Source of the DNA: Thermoflexus sp.
GTDB lineage: Bacteria; Chloroflexota; Anaerolineae; Thermoflexales; Thermoflexaceae
Reading direction: 5' to 3'
Assembly (NCBI GenBank): GCA_025057635.1
Contig: JANXBD010000009.1
Coordinates: forward strand, 1 to 36,968
Length of the DNA: 36,968 bases
Shown here: positions 17,114 to 25,791 of the stretch, one piece after another
How positions within the stretch are numbered: position 1 is the first letter of the stretch
Layout: every line of letters starts with the position of its first letter
The notes under the pieces: model-generated
Told to the model about the DNA's origin: nothing
Database searches by the model: none
What the model saw: the letters and a program-made list of their open reading frames with translations, nothing else
Translations under genes and position numbers: made by a program

Positions 17114-17908
17114 CTAAGGCTTCTCTAAAATCACTCCGTAGAACTCGATACCCACTCCCTCCCGATCTTCCTCGGTGATATAATCGTCCGATAGGTGCAA
17201 CCAGCGCACCAGCGGTTGAAAGCCCCGCCAATCGGGCTGCCATGGGCGAACCAATTGCTGACATTCCTCAAAGGTATAAAAGTAGAAAGGCTGCCCCATC
17301 TGCTCAAACATCGATAGGAATTGAGCCATCCGGGGCGTCATCTTATCAGGCTCCTTGGTCTCGAAGGTGGCGAACATCTTGCTTCCTGGAGCCGCCCATT
17401 CGTAGAGCGCATGCATCACATGACGCATTTCCTCGGCGGTAAAGAATGGAGAAATACCATTAAATCCGATAGCTATCCGCCGCTGATCCCCAAAGAGCTC
17501 TTGAATCTCCGGGGCATTCAGATAGGTGTGTGGCTGCTTCATGTCTGCCTGGAGATATCGAACCCGGGGGTTATCTCCTAAGATCTCTCGGCTATACGCC
17601 ACGACGATTGGATCAATATCAATATAGATCACGCGGGCATGCGGAGCAACCGAGTGAATGTGTTCCATGGTGGGTAAACCCGATCCGAGATCTAGGAAGC
17701 AATCAAAACCCTCTTCCACAAGCAGGTGCACGGCCTCCTGCAAAAACGCCCGAAGCATCCGAACCCATTTTCGAGTGGAGGGCACCAGGCTAATCATAAA
17801 CTCCGCCATTTCTCGATCGGCCTCAAAATTATGAGATCCGCCCAGTACATAATCATACACACGTCCTGGGTTTGGGCGATCAATTTGAAAATCAACTCTT
17901 TCATTCAT
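17114..17908 (-). CDS. SAM-dependent methyltransferase, DUF574 / Methyltransf_19 family
   Basis: A 264-residue protein with the diagnostic start of the S-adenosylmethionine methyltransferase family PF04672: RPNPGRVYDYVLGGSHNFEA.. (compare the usual ARVYDYLLGGKDNFAADR). The SAM site follows: CFLDLGSGLPTMEHIH (about 70-85) and ARVIYIDIDPIVVAYSREIL. The late motif IGFNGISPFFTAEEM is also as in the family. Its substrate is unknown in any organism I can recall. The ATG at 17906-17908 is chosen (GGAGG nine bases upstream); the frame extends to 18025 but would overlap the sensor gene. It sits between a kinase-less sensor and a hybrid kinase in the same orientation, with gaps of about 106 and 180 bases. 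Confidence 0.92.
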   Translation of the reverse strand: MNERVDFQIDRPNPGRVYDYVLGGSHNFEADREMAEFMISLVPSTRKWVRMLRAFLQEAVHLLVEEGFDCFLDLGSGLPTMEHIHSVAPHARVIYIDIDPIVVAYSREILGDNPRVRYLQADMKQPHTYLNAPEIQELFGDQRRIAIGFNGISPFFTAEEMRHVMHALYEWAAPGSKMFATFETKEPDKMTPRMAQFLSMFEQMGQPFYFYTFEECQQLVRPWQPDWRGFQPLVRWLHLSDDYITEEDREGVGIEFYGVILEKP

Positions 17909-18014
17909 GGCCTTAGCCCTCCTTATTTTAGATACGAGCTTCATTGTGAATATATTCGACTCAATTTTATACGACTGGAAATACTGAAAGCGACTGGATA
18001 CACGGCCGAAGAAG

Positions 18015-21000
18015 CTACGCTCCAACCGAGCGATCTTGCGTTCGGTCAGGCCGCTGACCGATCCACACCGTCAAGGGGGTGATCCCGGTTAGGCGAGCGA
18101 TCATCTCCAATCCGGCCTGCAGGCGTCCTTGAACCGTATTAGATTGCAACAGCTGAGCGACGAATTCGTTTAATGCCTCCTCCTCTCGAGCCTGTTGACG
18201 CAGCTCCTCTAACGTCATTGCGTTCTGCAGGGCCACTGCCAAACCATCTGCCACGATGCTCAGCACAGTGAGATCCTCCGGCGAGAACGCATTGGGACGA
18301 TCGGCCTGAATCGTCAGGGCGCCCAACACATGATCGCCTACGATCAGAGGTAGAGCCATCTCCGCACGGGTGTGAGGAAGAAGAGGATTGGTGGAATAGG
18401 CTTCCAGCTTGCTCAGGTCCTGCACGATCACAGGTTGTTTGCGGGCGCAGGCTTGACCAATTAGGGAATCCCCACCAACCTCGTAGCGATGAATTTGAGT
18501 CACCATCTGACGCCCGGCCTCGCCTGTGCCTGCGCGTAAGATCGCCCACCGGCCAGAAGGATCTAGGACGTAGGCTCCTACATAGTAATAGTTGAAGCGA
18601 TCGCGCACGAGATCCACGGCCTGCTGCAACAGCATCCCCGAATCCAGGACACTAACAATAATGCGGGAAATCTCGGCTGCCGTCTGAATTCGTCGAGCCT
18701 GTTGTTGGGCCTGAGCGTATAGGAGAGCATTCTCTAACGCAATCGCTGCCTGCTGGGCGATCGTCTGCGCCAAGCGCAGTTCTTCGAGCTTGAACAGATG
18801 AGGGGTCTGCATATACTCTAAACTTACAGTAGCGATCACCTCTCCCCGCGCCACGAGAGGCACTAGAGCAACAGATCGGACGCCTAAGCTGGCTAAAGAA
18901 GAACCTAATGCTCCGAGGCGCTGATCCTCAAGCACATCTGTGGCCCACTGGGGATTGCCCGTCTCGATGACCTGACGGGCGAAAGGATTATCGGCATGGA
19001 TGCGAGCCCCCAAGAAGCCCTTCGGTGGATACTCGGCGACCGTAACCCCATAGTCCTGCCCTTTCTCCCAAAGGGCTGCCCCACTGTGATCTACTTCTAG
19101 CACTTCCACAAACGCTCGACACACTGATTCTAAGATCTCTACCAAGTTCAGGGAACGGGAGAACTCGATGGCTAAGCGATGAAGAGTCGCCAGCTCCCGG
19201 GCCTGATCCTGAGCCTGGGCATAAAGGCGGGCATTCTGCCAAGCTGTTGCTAAATGATCGGCCATCACCTGCAGGGCTCGGACGTCTTCCTCGCTAAACG
19301 CCGCTGGCTGCTCCGACTGGATATCCAGAACTCCTACCAGATCTCCCCGAACGATCATCGGCAGAGCCATCTCGGAACGAGTGAGGGGAAGAAGTGGATT
19401 GGCGAAGCGAACAGGATCGAGGCCGACGTCCAGGGCAATCCGTGCTCGACGATGGGCGGCAGTCCAACCCACCATGGATTGCCCTCCGATCTCGAGCCGG
19501 TGACCTCGTTCCTTCATGATCCGGCCTGGCTCCCCTGTCCCCGCGGCCAAGATCATCCACCTCCCCTCCGCATCTGGGATAAACCAGCCGACATAATAGT
19601 AACCGAACCGATCCCGGATTAGCTCCACTGCCTCATTCATTAGGCGCTCAGGATCTAGAATCGTGGCGGCAATTTGACTAACCTCTGATGCGGTTTGCAA
19701 AAGGCGGGCGCGACGCTCGGTCTCCCCAAAGAGCTCCATCCGCTGGATGGCTAAGGAGGCACCTTGAGCGAGCGTTGTGGCCAGTCGGATTTCCTCTTCG
19801 GAGAACCGGCGCTCTCGCTGACTATCCCATACTTCTATATGACCATAATATCGCTCCCCAACCGTCAGCGGGATCAGGAGCACAGTTCGCCCCTCACGCT
19901 GAGCAAGCAGCTTCGCTTCCGGCAACTTCTGAGCCTCCAGCTCACTGCGATAGAGGACCATCGGCTGTCGGGATGATCGCATCTGGGCATAAATGGGATA
20001 ATCAGAATAGCGATGGTAGGGGTTGACGCTCGAAGCCTGCTTTTGCGGTAAAACGTCGGGGGCATGGAACTCGCCGATGACTAAGAAATAATCACCGTCT
20101 GGGGTGGTATGGGTTATATATGCGCTTGTGGCCCCTAATCCAATCGTAAAGGCCCGACAGATCTGAGTCGTAAACTCTGTCGGATCGCCCGCCTGGGTAA
20201 GAGCGGAAGAAACCTCGTGCAGCAGGGTTCGTTCATGCAGTTGCCTCTGGAGGCGTTCTATTAGGATCCGATTCTGAAAGACCACAGCTGCAGTATCTAC
20301 CAGCGCGCGCAGATCGCCGACCACCGATTCGCTCAGCTCTAGCGAGCGGCGAATTCCCTGGGCCATCAACCAGCCTAAGAATACGTCCCCTGACCAGAGG
20401 GGGAAAAGAGCAACGGAACGTACTTGATGTCGAAGATAGAATGAGCGGCTGATCTCGTCCAGGCGTGGATCTGTTGCCACATCCGTGATGAAAATGGGCT
20501 CCCGGGCAGGCTCATGGATGAGAATAGGTGCATCCGCGCTGGTATATCGTTGCCCGTTCCCAGACATTCCCTGTTCCCGGTCCCAGATCAGCCATACCTG
20601 TAGGGCTCGATCCTTTGGGTGAGCATCCAAGTTTTCCACCAAAGTCAATATATAACGATCTACGCCCTGAGTGGGCAGATGTGCCAACAATGCCTGAGCA
20701 GCTTCGTCAGTAGCGGTCGCCGAGGTCAGATCACGAGTGGCGAGGTAAAGAGCCCGGGTCTCTTCGAGGGTGAACTGAGTTCGCCGGTACAGTCGGGCGT
20801 TCTCGATCGCCACGGCAAGCTGATCTGCGATGATCTGTAGCACCGACAGCGCACCAGCATCAAAGGCCTCTTCTAGCATGCTCTGAACGTCCAGCGCACC
20901 AATGACTCGTTCTCCGATCTTCAAGGGGAAAACGGCCTCCGAATAGGTCTCCGGAAGCAATTCGCTCTTGAAGTAGGAGGAATCCTCGGCCGTGCGATGG

Positions 21001-22496
21001 GCTACGCGGGGGAGCCCATGCGAGGTCACCCAACCGATCAGACTCTGACCCCCTACGGCCAGACGATGACCTTGTTCTTTCAGTTTCCGCCCGATCTCTC
21101 CAGTTGCCTCCCTTAACACTGCCCATTGTCCGCTTTCATCAATCAAAAACACCGAGACATGGTAATACCCTAAACGATCCCGGATCAGGTTTACCGCCGT
21201 CTGTAGAAGTTCATCGAGATCTAGCATAGAAGTCATTAAACGGCCCATTTCCGCTGCGGTCTGAAGCTGATGGGTGCGCTCCTTGACTCGGCGATCCAGG
21301 TTTTGATAAAGATCCTGGAGACGGGCCGCCATATGATTGAACGTTTCCGCCAATGTCCCCAGCTCATCCCGCGAAGGGATTGGAACGCGAGCGCTTAGCT
21401 GCCCAGCGCCCAATCCCCGAGCGGCTTCGGTAAGCTGAACGAGGGGTCGAACGAGAGAAATGGAGGCTGCCAGGGAGAGGAGAATCACTATCCCGCCGAT
21501 TGCTAGGGCCCAAATCAGAACCTGGCGGCCCAGCTGCGCCACTGGGGCCATCGCTTCGTCATCAAGCTGTAATACCGCCATAACCCATCCGTATTCTGCT
21601 ACGGATGGGAGGAGTTGTTGGATCCCTGTCCCCACATGACTATATGCGATCAGGAGGTCGGAGATTCGTGCTTCGCCTTCTGTGGGAAGACCTGCACTTC
21701 CAGAAGTGATAATCGAATGTCCTCGAGGGAATCGTGCGTCTGGATCTAAGATCACTTTTCCATTCCGATCGATCAACAAGGCACGGCCTGTCTGCCCGAT
21801 CCGGAATTGGCCGAGGAGTCGAACGAGATGAGAGGCCCCATAAGCGCTTCGCAGCACTCCCACAACCTCACGAGTCCCCCAACGGTAAACCGGAACAGCG
21901 ATATAAATCACCTCCATTTGCAAATCCTCATCAAACTGAAGCGTTCCCACATATGGAGCACCCATGCCCTGATTCCAGGCGGCCTTCCACCACGGCTCCT
22001 GCTCAAAATGATAGCGACGTGTGGGCTCTGTGGTCACGACCAGGACGCCATATGCATTTGTGAGTAAAAGATGATCATGACCGGCAAACCGATTACGAAA
22101 GCCACGCAGATGATCAGCGATTGGATTCTCGAGAACGCTGCGGCGGATCCCAGAATCAGGTTGGCTTATCCAGATTTCCTCTTCCTCTGCAATCTTCTGG
22201 GCGCGCCGGTTAGGATCGGCGTATCGCAGGGAGTGTTCAGCCGCTGTTGCGATCACAATATCTTGTTCGGATAGGCTGCTGAGAATTTGAACCTGGTGAA
22301 CTAAGTTCTGTTCCAAGCCGGTTCGCTGGATACGAGCCACCTCTTGAAATTCCTCAAGGATCCGGGACTGCATGGAGCTCTCCATCAGGCGCATGGCCAC
22401 AACCGTCGTCCCGGCTATACTGATCAGAACGATCAGAACAAATCCGACCATGAACTTCCAACGTAGCGGCCATGAACTCCAACCTATTTGCATCAT
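18015..22496 (-). CDS. Giant membrane sensor: double Cache, HAMP, six GAF domains, no kinase
   Basis: A 1493-residue receptor. Membrane helix 1 (about 13-35) and helix 2 (about 328-351) flank an external double Cache domain (HLLLTNAYGVLVVTTE and GRALLIDRNGKVILDPD). HAMP (RPLVQLTEAARGLGAGQLSARV..RDELGTLAETFNHMA) leads into six GAF domains at roughly 410-575, 575-755, 755-930, 930-1100, 1100-1270 and 1270-1435, joined by heptad-like linkers. The first, fourth and sixth GAF are close copies (LLQTA-V-LIRDR--YY and GGQS--GW). The last 58 residues are a helix and a short tail. No HisKA, ATPase, GGDEF, EAL or phosphatase domain is present. The start has GGAGG seven bases before two ATGs, 13 bases after the receiver gene upstream. 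Confidence 0.93.
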   Translation of the reverse strand: MMQIGWSSWPLRWKFMVGFVLIVLISIAGTTVVAMRLMESSMQSRILEEFQEVARIQRTGLEQNLVHQVQILSSLSEQDIVIATAAEHSLRYADPNRRAQKIAEEEEIWISQPDSGIRRSVLENPIADHLRGFRNRFAGHDHLLLTNAYGVLVVTTEPTRRYHFEQEPWWKAAWNQGMGAPYVGTLQFDEDLQMEVIYIAVPVYRWGTREVVGVLRSAYGASHLVRLLGQFRIGQTGRALLIDRNGKVILDPDARFPRGHSIITSGSAGLPTEGEARISDLLIAYSHVGTGIQQLLPSVAEYGWVMAVLQLDDEAMAPVAQLGRQVLIWALAIGGIVILLSLAASISLVRPLVQLTEAARGLGAGQLSARVPIPSRDELGTLAETFNHMAARLQDLYQNLDRRVKERTHQLQTAAEMGRLMTSMLDLDELLQTAVNLIRDRLGYYHVSVFLIDESGQWAVLREATGEIGRKLKEQGHRLAVGGQSLIGWVTSHGLPRVAHRTAEDSSYFKSELLPETYSEAVFPLKIGERVIGALDVQSMLEEAFDAGALSVLQIIADQLAVAIENARLYRRTQFTLEETRALYLATRDLTSATATDEAAQALLAHLPTQGVDRYILTLVENLDAHPKDRALQVWLIWDREQGMSGNGQRYTSADAPILIHEPAREPIFITDVATDPRLDEISRSFYLRHQVRSVALFPLWSGDVFLGWLMAQGIRRSLELSESVVGDLRALVDTAAVVFQNRILIERLQRQLHERTLLHEVSSALTQAGDPTEFTTQICRAFTIGLGATSAYITHTTPDGDYFLVIGEFHAPDVLPQKQASSVNPYHRYSDYPIYAQMRSSRQPMVLYRSELEAQKLPEAKLLAQREGRTVLLIPLTVGERYYGHIEVWDSQRERRFSEEEIRLATTLAQGASLAIQRMELFGETERRARLLQTASEVSQIAATILDPERLMNEAVELIRDRFGYYYVGWFIPDAEGRWMILAAGTGEPGRIMKERGHRLEIGGQSMVGWTAAHRRARIALDVGLDPVRFANPLLPLTRSEMALPMIVRGDLVGVLDIQSEQPAAFSEEDVRALQVMADHLATAWQNARLYAQAQDQARELATLHRLAIEFSRSLNLVEILESVCRAFVEVLEVDHSGAALWEKGQDYGVTVAEYPPKGFLGARIHADNPFARQVIETGNPQWATDVLEDQRLGALGSSLASLGVRSVALVPLVARGEVIATVSLEYMQTPHLFKLEELRLAQTIAQQAAIALENALLYAQAQQQARRIQTAAEISRIIVSVLDSGMLLQQAVDLVRDRFNYYYVGAYVLDPSGRWAILRAGTGEAGRQMVTQIHRYEVGGDSLIGQACARKQPVIVQDLSKLEAYSTNPLLPHTRAEMALPLIVGDHVLGALTIQADRPNAFSPEDLTVLSIVADGLAVALQNAMTLEELRQQAREEEALNEFVAQLLQSNTVQGRLQAGLEMIARLTGITPLTVWIGQRPDRTQDRSVGA

Positions 22497-22508
22497 TTTC
22501 GTTCCTCC

Positions 22509-22940
22509 TCATCCCAAAGTCCATACTCCCTCACCTGCAAGGATCCGCCGGATCTGATCCGGAAAGGCTTCAGGATCGATGGGCTTTCCGATAAAACCAT
22601 CAAAACCAGCCTCCCGAGCTCGTCGCATATTGTCTTCTGTTGCCTCGGCCGATACTGCTACCACACGAGTACCACGGAAGCGAGGGTCTGTGCGAATTTG
22701 ACGAAGCACATCGTATCCATCCTCATACGGGAGATGAATGTCCAACAGGATGAGGTCAATTCGGGGTAACTGCTCTGCGAACTCCAGGACATGCCATCCC
22801 GAGGCCTTCCACTGGATATTTCGAACGCCGAGATAACCCAGAAGACGCGCAATCAGCACAAAGTTTTGAAGATTATCCTCCACCACTAAGACAGTTGCCT
22901 CACGAGGTTCCACTGGAGGCGGAGTAGGTTTACTGGCCAT
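22509..22940 (-). CDS. CheY/DivK-like single-domain response regulator (second of a pair)
   Basis: A receiver of 143 residues with a short proline-rich N-terminal extension (KPTPPPVEPRE). The acidic pocket is VLVVEDNLQN, the phospho-acceptor Asp67 is in LILLDIHLPYEDGY, the switch Ser in VVAVSAEATEDN and the Lys in GFIGKPIDPEAF. The start ATG at 22940 follows GGAGG by six bases and lies within the end of the preceding receiver gene (11-base overlap). A longer frame from 22955 has no site. It lies 12 bases before the giant sensor gene, so the two are probably co-translated. Confidence 0.92.
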   Translation of the reverse strand: MASKPTPPPVEPREATVLVVEDNLQNFVLIARLLGYLGVRNIQWKASGWHVLEFAEQLPRIDLILLDIHLPYEDGYDVLRQIRTDPRFRGTRVVAVSAEATEDNMRRAREAGFDGFIGKPIDPEAFPDQIRRILAGEGVWTLG

Positions 22941-23319
22941 AAGGCGCCTCCTCATTTTTCAGAAAGTTCGCGATCTGCTCTGGCAAGGCATCCACATCAA
23001 TCGGCTTTGGGATATATCCGTCACAGCCAGTGGCCAGCGCGCGCTCTCGTGTGCCGCGGATCACGTCCGCTGTAAGGGCTACGATCGGAACGCCATGCAG
23101 ATGGGGCATCTGCTTGAACCGGCGAACGAGCTCGTAACCATCGATATCGGGGAGATGAAGATCTACAAGGATCAAATCCGGGCGCATAGAGCGGGCCAAC
23201 TCTAGCCCACTGGGCCCATCCTCTGCTTCCACCACTCGATAGCCCTCCGCCTCTAAGATCCGACGAACGAGCAACCGGTTTTCAAAGTTGTCCTCTATAT
23301 ATAAGATCACAGAATCCAT
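22930..23319 (-). CDS. CheY/DivK-like single-domain response regulator (first of a pair)
   Basis: A 129-residue receiver with no output domain: acidic pocket YIEDNFENR, phospho-acceptor Asp53 in LILVDLHLPDIDGYELV, switch Thr in VALTADVIRG and Lys105 in GYIPKPIDVDALP. GGAGG lies four bases before the ATG. It is the promoter-proximal gene of the signalling operon and overlaps the next receiver. The two are similar (DNxxN, IHLP/LHLP..DGY, KPID) and probably arose by duplication. By family they act as phosphate shuttles or protein-interaction switches, with the hybrid kinase at 13757-16933 as the likely source. Confidence 0.93.
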   Translation of the reverse strand: MDSVILYIEDNFENRLLVRRILEAEGYRVVEAEDGPSGLELARSMRPDLILVDLHLPDIDGYELVRRFKQMPHLHGVPIVALTADVIRGTRERALATGCDGYIPKPIDVDALPEQIANFLKNEEAPYGQ

Positions 23320-23844
23320 CGGACCTCCATAGCCGCCCTTTTAATCGTTTCCTAGACCTAACAGTAGACATCCTCAAATCCCATTCTATCTCCTGCCGTG
23401 CGAGGAATGCAACCATGCTCCATGGGGATTTCGATGCAGATTCTATCGGAACTTGACTGCTTACTCTGCCCAAGACTAAATGAGGTTCATTCCATTCTAC
23501 TCGATGAGGGCCTGCCAATCACCATTAGAGCCATCTGGTAGCTCTCTGGGATCATTCCATATGGATACACAGATGTTCTCTTATGAATAATTTTCTCCAA
23601 ATTTAGATCATGTGGCAAGATTGTGATGACCCAGGCATGAGATCGACAATCTCAAAGGCCAACTGCGCACCTTTCTTCTTATCATCTTAATCTACGATAC
23701 AATTATTCACGTGGACTCCTAGGTTGCTCGGATATGCTTATGGAGGATAGCAAGAGGTAGATAGATCCTGATGTCCATTTCGGCATCCGGGTGACGGGAT
23801 GGGCCACAGGGACGTCCATTTGGCTTCTCAATGGAGGAGAATCA
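23320..23844. other. Divergent intergenic region between the signalling operon and argJ
   Basis: About 525 bases, richer in A+T than the genes, with no convincing reading frame. It must hold promoters in both directions; one weak leftward candidate is listed at 23383-23412. A small inverted repeat, GAGAT and ATCTC around CGACA, lies near 23639. No ARG-box-like repeat is obvious before argJ. Confidence 0.5.
23383..23412 (-). promoter_or_regulatory. Possible promoter of the two-receiver/giant-sensor operon
   Basis: On the minus strand TTGCAT (plus positions 23407-23412) and TAGAAT (23383-23388) are 18 bases apart, about 65 bases upstream of the first receiver start. The -10 matches consensus in five positions, the -35 in only the first three. 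Confidence 0.35.
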
Positions 23845-25044
23845 ATGAGTGTCACCGCACCTCGAGGATTTCGAGCCACTGGTGTCGCTTGCGGAATCAA
23901 GGGAAGCGGAGCACTGGATCTGGCATTGGTCGCCAGCGACCATCCATGCACAGCAGCGGCGGTCTTCACCACCAATCAGATCCAGGCTGCCTCGATTCGT
24001 TACAATCAGACCATGCTGGCCCGTCGACGTGCTGGCTTCCGGGCTGTGGTAATTAACTCAGGGAACGCTAACGCCTGTACGGGCCCCAAAGGGCTTTTAG
24101 ATGTCTATAACGTGACTGAACTGGCCGGTTCCCTTCTGGGGTTTCCTCCCGATACCATCCTGATGATGTCCACAGGAGTAATCGGTGTGCCCCTACCAGT
24201 CGAAAAAATCCGCGCCGGCTTAATGCGCGCCGTCTCTACACTCTCGGAAGAAGGCGGTGAGGCAGCTGCCCGCGCTATCCTAACCACAGACACCTATCCC
24301 AAGATGGCCATTCGGCGTCTCTCGATCCGTGGGGTTCGCGTGACCATCGGCGGGATGGCCAAAGGAGCGGGAATGGTTCACCCCGACATGGCAACCATGT
24401 TGGCTCTAATCACCACGGATGCAGAGATCGATGCAGATCGCCTGAAGGCCCTTCTTCGATCGGCGGTCGATGCCAGCTTCCATCGGATCACCATTGACGG
24501 AGATCAGAGCACCAACGACACAGTGATGATCTTGGCCAACGGAGCTGCTGGGGTAGCAGTGGATGAGGACTCGATGGTATTGTTTGAAGAAGCCTTGACG
24601 GATCTTTGTGTTGAAATGGCAAAGGCCATCGTTCGGGACGGGGAAGGAGCCACCAAGCTGGTGGAGATCCGAGTGCAGGGCGCCCGCACGTCAGAGGAGG
24701 CCCGTCGAATTGCCTGCCATATCGCTCGCTCGTTGCTGGTGAAAACAGCCTTCTACGGCGGAGATCCGAACTGGGGGCGGATCCTAGCCGCCGCTGGCGC
24801 GGCGGGCGTACCCCTCAACGCTGATGCACTCTCCCTATGGGTCCAGCATGAGAACGGAGCCCCACTTTTGCTTTTCGATCGAGGGTCTCCTGCCTTTTAC
24901 ACGGAGGAAGAAGCTCGTCGCATCTTTCAGGCACCCTTCCTTCGGGTGCTTCTCGATCTCGGCTTAGGTGAAGAAGAGGATTGGGTATGGACATGCGATC
25001 TTTCCCATGATTATGTAAGCATCAACAGTAGCTACCGTACTTAA
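23845..25044 (+). CDS. argJ: Glutamate N-acetyltransferase / ornithine acetyltransferase ArgJ
   Basis: Transfers the acetyl group from N-acetylornithine to glutamate, closing the cyclic arginine pathway; some members also use acetyl-CoA. At 399 residues it is normal length. Motifs: GIKGSGALDLALVAS, VFTTNQIQAA, VINSGNANACTG, MMSTGVIGVPLP, TTDTYPK, and the self-cleavage site HPDMATMLALITTDA, where Thr184 becomes the N-terminal nucleophile of the beta chain. The SFHRITIDGDQSTNDT and GGDPNWGRILAAAG segments are also intact. The ATG at 23845 has GGAGGA six bases upstream; the longer frame from 23791 is rejected. No other arginine gene is adjacent, except possibly the M20 enzyme further on. Confidence 0.97.
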   Translation: MSVTAPRGFRATGVACGIKGSGALDLALVASDHPCTAAAVFTTNQIQAASIRYNQTMLARRRAGFRAVVINSGNANACTGPKGLLDVYNVTELAGSLLGFPPDTILMMSTGVIGVPLPVEKIRAGLMRAVSTLSEEGGEAAARAILTTDTYPKMAIRRLSIRGVRVTIGGMAKGAGMVHPDMATMLALITTDAEIDADRLKALLRSAVDASFHRITIDGDQSTNDTVMILANGAAGVAVDEDSMVLFEEALTDLCVEMAKAIVRDGEGATKLVEIRVQGARTSEEARRIACHIARSLLVKTAFYGGDPNWGRILAAAGAAGVPLNADALSLWVQHENGAPLLLFDRGSPAFYTEEEARRIFQAPFLRVLLDLGLGEEEDWVWTCDLSHDYVSINSSYRT

Positions 25045-25791
25045 CTTAGGCGAATGTGGCGAAGGATGATATCATCTACGATGTTAATACTCATCCGGGC
25101 GCAACCTGCGGAATCTCCCATGCTTCTCCAAGGCCGAAGGTCCTGAGGGCAAGAATAGGACACCGAACTCTCCAGCTTCAGGAGAATCAGGCGCCATCAT
25201 TTCTGCACCTACATCTCCGTCAGCTAGCATGGTGAACCTTGGAGCCTTGCTCGCAGTGGAGGATATCTCCGATTCCTAAGAGGAAACTGACCCTTGGGTT
25301 CCTGGGGGTACCGGGCAAGTCTGGAGACTCGAAACGATCTCCTGTGGATCAGTGGCGTTCTAGGTGGCGCTGCCGCGTGGATCTTCGCTCTCCCCGCCCC
25401 CACTGAAAGATATGCTCCGTTCTGCACTTCGTGTATCCTGCTTGAGTGTCCCTTCGCATCGTAAATCCGGCCTGTAGGATGGGAGCTTTGCTTGTGACCA
25501 CTCTCGTGTTACAGGCTCTGAGTAAGGTATTGGGTTGGCCGGTGGGACGCTGATGGCCTTCTTTGCCGGCCAGCTCCGTTCTCTTCGAGTTGCGCTGAGG
25601 GCAATTCAACGAGTGATCTTAGTGGCATCGGTAGCCCCTCTACGGGCTCCTGGATCTGATCTTGGCCTATCCCCAGCTAGCAGCTACAATAGGTTTTCGT
25701 GAGATAGGGCAGATCGTGGGGAAGTTCGTGGCTCTGTCTTCAATCTGAATCTTGGCGCGGGGTTCCATATACTTCAACAGGCTCGTGTTCA
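25045..25791. other. Long gap with no convincing gene, possible decayed coding sequence
   Basis: Nearly 750 bases between two genes on the same strand contain no frame with a start, ribosome binding site and family-like sequence. Short protein-like pieces in different plus-strand frames (SGVLGGAAAWIFALPAPTER near 25351 and GIGLAGGTLMAFFAGQLRSL near 25527) look like hydrophobic segments of a decayed membrane protein, but I cannot name a family. No CRISPR, tRNA or insertion-sequence ends are seen. Confidence 0.4.

Noticed and set aside
23703-23975. A 90-codon minus-strand frame overlapping the argJ start
   Set aside because: It is antisense to argJ for half its length, has no site or family likeness, and its composition is that of a shadow frame.
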